Assembly (NCBI GenBank): GCA_947364365.1
Contig: CANASP010000013.1
Span: forward strand, 1-58,296
From: an uncultured Alistipes sp.
Lineage (GTDB): Bacteria > Bacteroidota > Bacteroidia > Bacteroidales > Rikenellaceae
DNA: 58,296 bases
Direction of reading: 5' to 3'
Part shown: piece after piece, positions 55,988-58,296 of the stretch
Position numbering within the stretch: the first letter of the stretch is position 1
Layout of the letters: every line of letters begins with the position of its first letter
Translations under genes and position numbers: made by a program
Notes under the pieces: model-generated
What the model was told of the DNA's origin: nothing
The model's database searches: none
Seen by the model: only the letters and a program-made list of their open reading frames with translations

Positions 55988-58021
55988 ATGTCAACCAATC
56001 CCAAACTTGTTGCGCGCGTAGCCGACAACATCCGTATTCTGTCGGCCGCTATGGTCGAAAAAGCGAAATCGGGCCATCCCGGCGGCGCGATGGGCGGCGC
56101 CGACTTCATGGCGGTGCTCTATGCCGAGTATCTGCGTTACGATCCCCGCCGGATGGACTATCCCTTCCGCGACCGGTTCTTCCTCGACCCGGGCCACATG
56201 TCGCCGATGCTCTACGCCGTGCTCTCGATGGCCGGGTGCTACTCGATCGACGACCTGAAGTCGCTGCGCCAGTGGGGCAGCGTCACCCCGGGCCACCCCG
56301 AGGTCGATGTCCTGCGCGGCGTGGAGAACACCTCGGGTCCGCTGGGCCAGGGCCATGCGATGGCGCTGGGCGCAGCGATCGTCGAGCGCTTCATGGTCGC
56401 CCGCTTCGGCGAGTGGATGGCCCACAAGACCTACGCCTACGTGTCGGACGGCGCCATCGAGGAGGAGATCTCGCAGGGCGTGGGCCGCATCGCCGGCCAC
56501 CTGGGACTGGCGAACTTCATCATGTACTACGACGCCAACAACGTCCAGCTCTCGACGACGGTCGACGAGGTCGACACGGAGGATATCCGCATGAAGTACG
56601 AGGCGTGGAACTGGCGCGTCATCGAGATCGACGGACATGATATCGAGGCGATCCGTGCCGCGCTCGATGCGGCCAATGCCGAGACCGAGCGCCCGACGCT
56701 CATCGTCGGCCGCACGGTGATGGGCAAGGGTGCGCTGGGCCCCGGCGGCGAGAGCTTCGAGAACAAGGTCTCGACCCACGGTCAGCCCCTCACGGCCGCC
56801 GGTGCCGATATCGACGCCACGATCCGCAACCTGGGCGGCGATCCGGCCGATCCGTTCGTTGTGTTCGACGAGAGCCGCGACCTCTTCGCCGCACGCCGTG
56901 CCGAACTCGCGGCATGGGCCGACGAGCGCGCCGCCGTCGAGAAGCAGTGGCGCTCGGAGCACAAGGACCTGGCGCGCAAGCTCGATACGTTCCTCTCGGG
57001 CGAGCTCCCCGAGATCGATTACAAGTCGATCGAGGTCAAGGCCGACGGCCCCACGCGCGGTGCTTCGGCCACGGTGCTGGGCGTCTATGCCGAGAAGGTC
57101 GAGAACATGATCGTCGCTTCGGCCGACCTTTCGAACTCGGACAAGACCGACGGCTTCCTCAAGAAGACCCACGCCTTCGCGAAGGGTGACTTCACGGGCC
57201 GCTTCTTCCAGGCGGGCGTCTCGGAGCTGACGATGGCCTGCGTGATGAACGGCATGGCGCTCCACGGCGGCGTCATCCCCGCCTGCGGCACCTTCTTCGT
57301 CTTCTCCGACTACATGAAGCCGGCCATCCGCCTCTCGGCGCTCATGCGGCTGCATGTCATCTATGTCTGGAGCCACGACTCGTTCCGCGTGGGCGAGGAC
57401 GGTCCTACGCACCAGCCCGTCGAGCACGAGATGCAGATCCGTCTGATGGAGCACCTGCGCAACCACAGCGGCGAGCGCTCGATGCTCGTGCTGCGTCCGG
57501 CCGACGGCGACGAGGCGGTGATGGCCTGGAAGATGGCGCTCGAAGAGCAGCGTCCCGTGGGGCTTATCTTCTCGCGTCAGAATGTCAAGTCGCTGCCCCA
57601 GCTGTCGCGCAGTCGCCGCGAGGAGGCCGCCCAGATCGCCAAGGGCGGCTACGTGGTGATGGATGCCGCCAAACCCGCCGCCGTGCTGGTCGCTTCGGGT
57701 TCGGAGGTCTCGACCCTGATTGACGGCGCGACGAAACTCGCCGCCGAGGGGATCGCCGTGCGCGTGGTGAGCGTCCCGAGCGAGGGGCTCTTCCGCGATC
57801 AGCCCAAATCCTATCAGGAGAGCGTGCTGCCTGCCGGCATCGTCCGCTACGGTCTCACGTCGGGGCTTCCCCTGACGTTGCAGGGGCTCGTGGGCGAGCA
57901 CGGCGCGATCCACGGTCTCGACCACTTCGGCTACTCGGCGCCCTTCAAGGTGCTCGACGAGAAGTTCGGTTACAACGGAGATACCGTAGCCGCCGAGGTG
58001 AAGCAGTTGCTCGGGAAATAG
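55988..58021 (+). CDS. tkt: transketolase
   Basis: TPP enzyme moving two-carbon units between sugar phosphates in the pentose phosphate pathway. The 677-residue full-length protein contains SGHPGGAMGGADFMAVLY, DPGHMSPMLYAVLSMAG, ENTSGPLGQGHAMALGAA, the TPP/metal region YVSDGAIEEEISQG with DANNVQLS (the Bacteroidota form; many others have GDG), MGKGALGPG, the pyrimidine domain FFQAGVSELTMACVMNGMAL and FRVGEDGPTHQPVEH. ATG 55988 follows the promoter by 34 nt. The final codons (AEVKQLLGK, stop) are the first copy of the 73-bp tandem repeat that follows. Confidence 0.97.
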   Translation: MSTNPKLVARVADNIRILSAAMVEKAKSGHPGGAMGGADFMAVLYAEYLRYDPRRMDYPFRDRFFLDPGHMSPMLYAVLSMAGCYSIDDLKSLRQWGSVTPGHPEVDVLRGVENTSGPLGQGHAMALGAAIVERFMVARFGEWMAHKTYAYVSDGAIEEEISQGVGRIAGHLGLANFIMYYDANNVQLSTTVDEVDTEDIRMKYEAWNWRVIEIDGHDIEAIRAALDAANAETERPTLIVGRTVMGKGALGPGGESFENKVSTHGQPLTAAGADIDATIRNLGGDPADPFVVFDESRDLFAARRAELAAWADERAAVEKQWRSEHKDLARKLDTFLSGELPEIDYKSIEVKADGPTRGASATVLGVYAEKVENMIVASADLSNSDKTDGFLKKTHAFAKGDFTGRFFQAGVSELTMACVMNGMALHGGVIPACGTFFVFSDYMKPAIRLSALMRLHVIYVWSHDSFRVGEDGPTHQPVEHEMQIRLMEHLRNHSGERSMLVLRPADGDEAVMAWKMALEEQRPVGLIFSRQNVKSLPQLSRSRREEAAQIAKGGYVVMDAAKPAAVLVASGSEVSTLIDGATKLAAEGIAVRVVSVPSEGLFRDQPKSYQESVLPAGIVRYGLTSGLPLTLQGLVGEHGAIHGLDHFGYSAPFKVLDEKFGYNGDTVAAEVKQLLGK

Positions 58022-58296
58022 CGCGATGCCGGTCTTGCCTCGGCGGCAACGAATTCTGAGTTGCGCCGAGGTGAAGCAATTGCTCGGGAAATAGCGCGAT
58101 GCCGGTCTTGCCTCGGCGGCAACGAATCCTGCGTTGCGCCGAGGTGAAGCAGTTGCTCGGGAAATAGCGTGATGCCGGTCTTGCCTCGGCGGCAACGAAT
58201 CCTGAGTTGCGCCGAGGTGAAGCAGTTGCTCGGAAAATAGTGCGATGCCGGTCTTGCCTCGGCGGCAACGAATCCTGCGTTGCGCCGAGGTGAAGC
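57991..58296. repeat. 73-bp tandem repeat beginning in the tkt 3' end
   Basis: Units start with CGCCGAGGTGAAGCAG at 57991, 58064, 58137, 58210 and 58283, exactly 73 bp apart; the last is cut by the window. Each unit repeats the last ten tkt codons and stop plus 42 nt of downstream sequence. CCTCGGCGGCAAC and GTTGCGCCGAGG form a near-perfect hairpin in every unit (58038-58071 in the first). Copies differ by only a few bases. No T-run follows the hairpins. Confidence 0.92.

Noticed and set aside
57945-58268. Repetitive 107-codon minus-strand open frame across the tkt-tail repeats
   Set aside because: The 73-bp period rotates the frame, so copies would encode three different peptides. It is open only because of GC-rich content.
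57991-58296. CRISPR array at the window end
   Set aside because: The whole 73-bp unit repeats, with no unique spacers, and the first unit is coding sequence of tkt.

Overview
The window is GC-rich chromosomal DNA from a member of the Bacteroidota, most likely Bacteroidales and probably an Alistipes-like Rikenellaceae. Evidence: Bacteroidota-type -7 boxes (TAnnTTTG, with TTTG or TTG about 20 nt upstream) precede many genes; the V-type ATPase operon carries the DUF2764 gene; there is a one-protein hybrid two-component regulator; and DUF4493/PCMD lipoproteins, DUF4301 and paired GH92 enzymes are present. High GC with these families fits Alistipes better than Bacteroides. The genus is an inference. 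No rRNA, tRNA, IS element, prophage or CRISPR array was seen.

Layout. 1-9428 is housekeeping: coaD-lpxD (lpxD cut by the window edge), a short membrane-anchored coiled-coil protein, and a leftward run of tricorn-like protease, murB, tilS, holA and a class IV aminotransferase-like gene. 9556-10986 is a DUF4301 protein whose motifs resemble UDP-sugar pyrophosphorylases. 10987-11816 is a gene-free, repeat-rich stretch. 11817-19292 is a complete seven-gene V-type ATPase operon (E, DUF2764, A, B, D, I, K) whose K subunit keeps Na+-site residues, followed by a clear terminator.

19447-29577 is a tight seven-gene operon of predicted surface proteins: a fimbrillin-like lipoprotein, two DUF4493 lipoproteins, a DUF4493-PCMD lipoprotein, two paralogous small outer-membrane beta-barrels and a second PCMD lipoprotein. 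It has the look of an undescribed cell-surface assembly. 29905-33254 holds rnr and an M20 amidohydrolase, driven from a striking tandem array of promoter-bearing repeats (33264-33508); a related copy forms the tkt promoter near 55.9 kb.

33795-44179 holds a TlpA-like thioredoxin protein, a hybrid two-component regulator and two GH92 alpha-mannosidase-like enzymes, probably a small N-glycan or mannan module without SusC/SusD. 44317-49967 (leftward) is a glutaminyl cyclase, metH and metF. 50113-52341 is a GH29 alpha-L-fucosidase. 52440-58021 holds tig, clpP, clpX and tkt. A 73-bp tandem repeat then starts inside the last codons of tkt and runs off the window end.

The strongest leads are the promoter-carrying repeat family with a conserved dyad at the -33 element, the tkt-tail tandem array, the seven-gene surface operon, and the assignment of DUF4301 as a nucleotidyltransferase-like enzyme.
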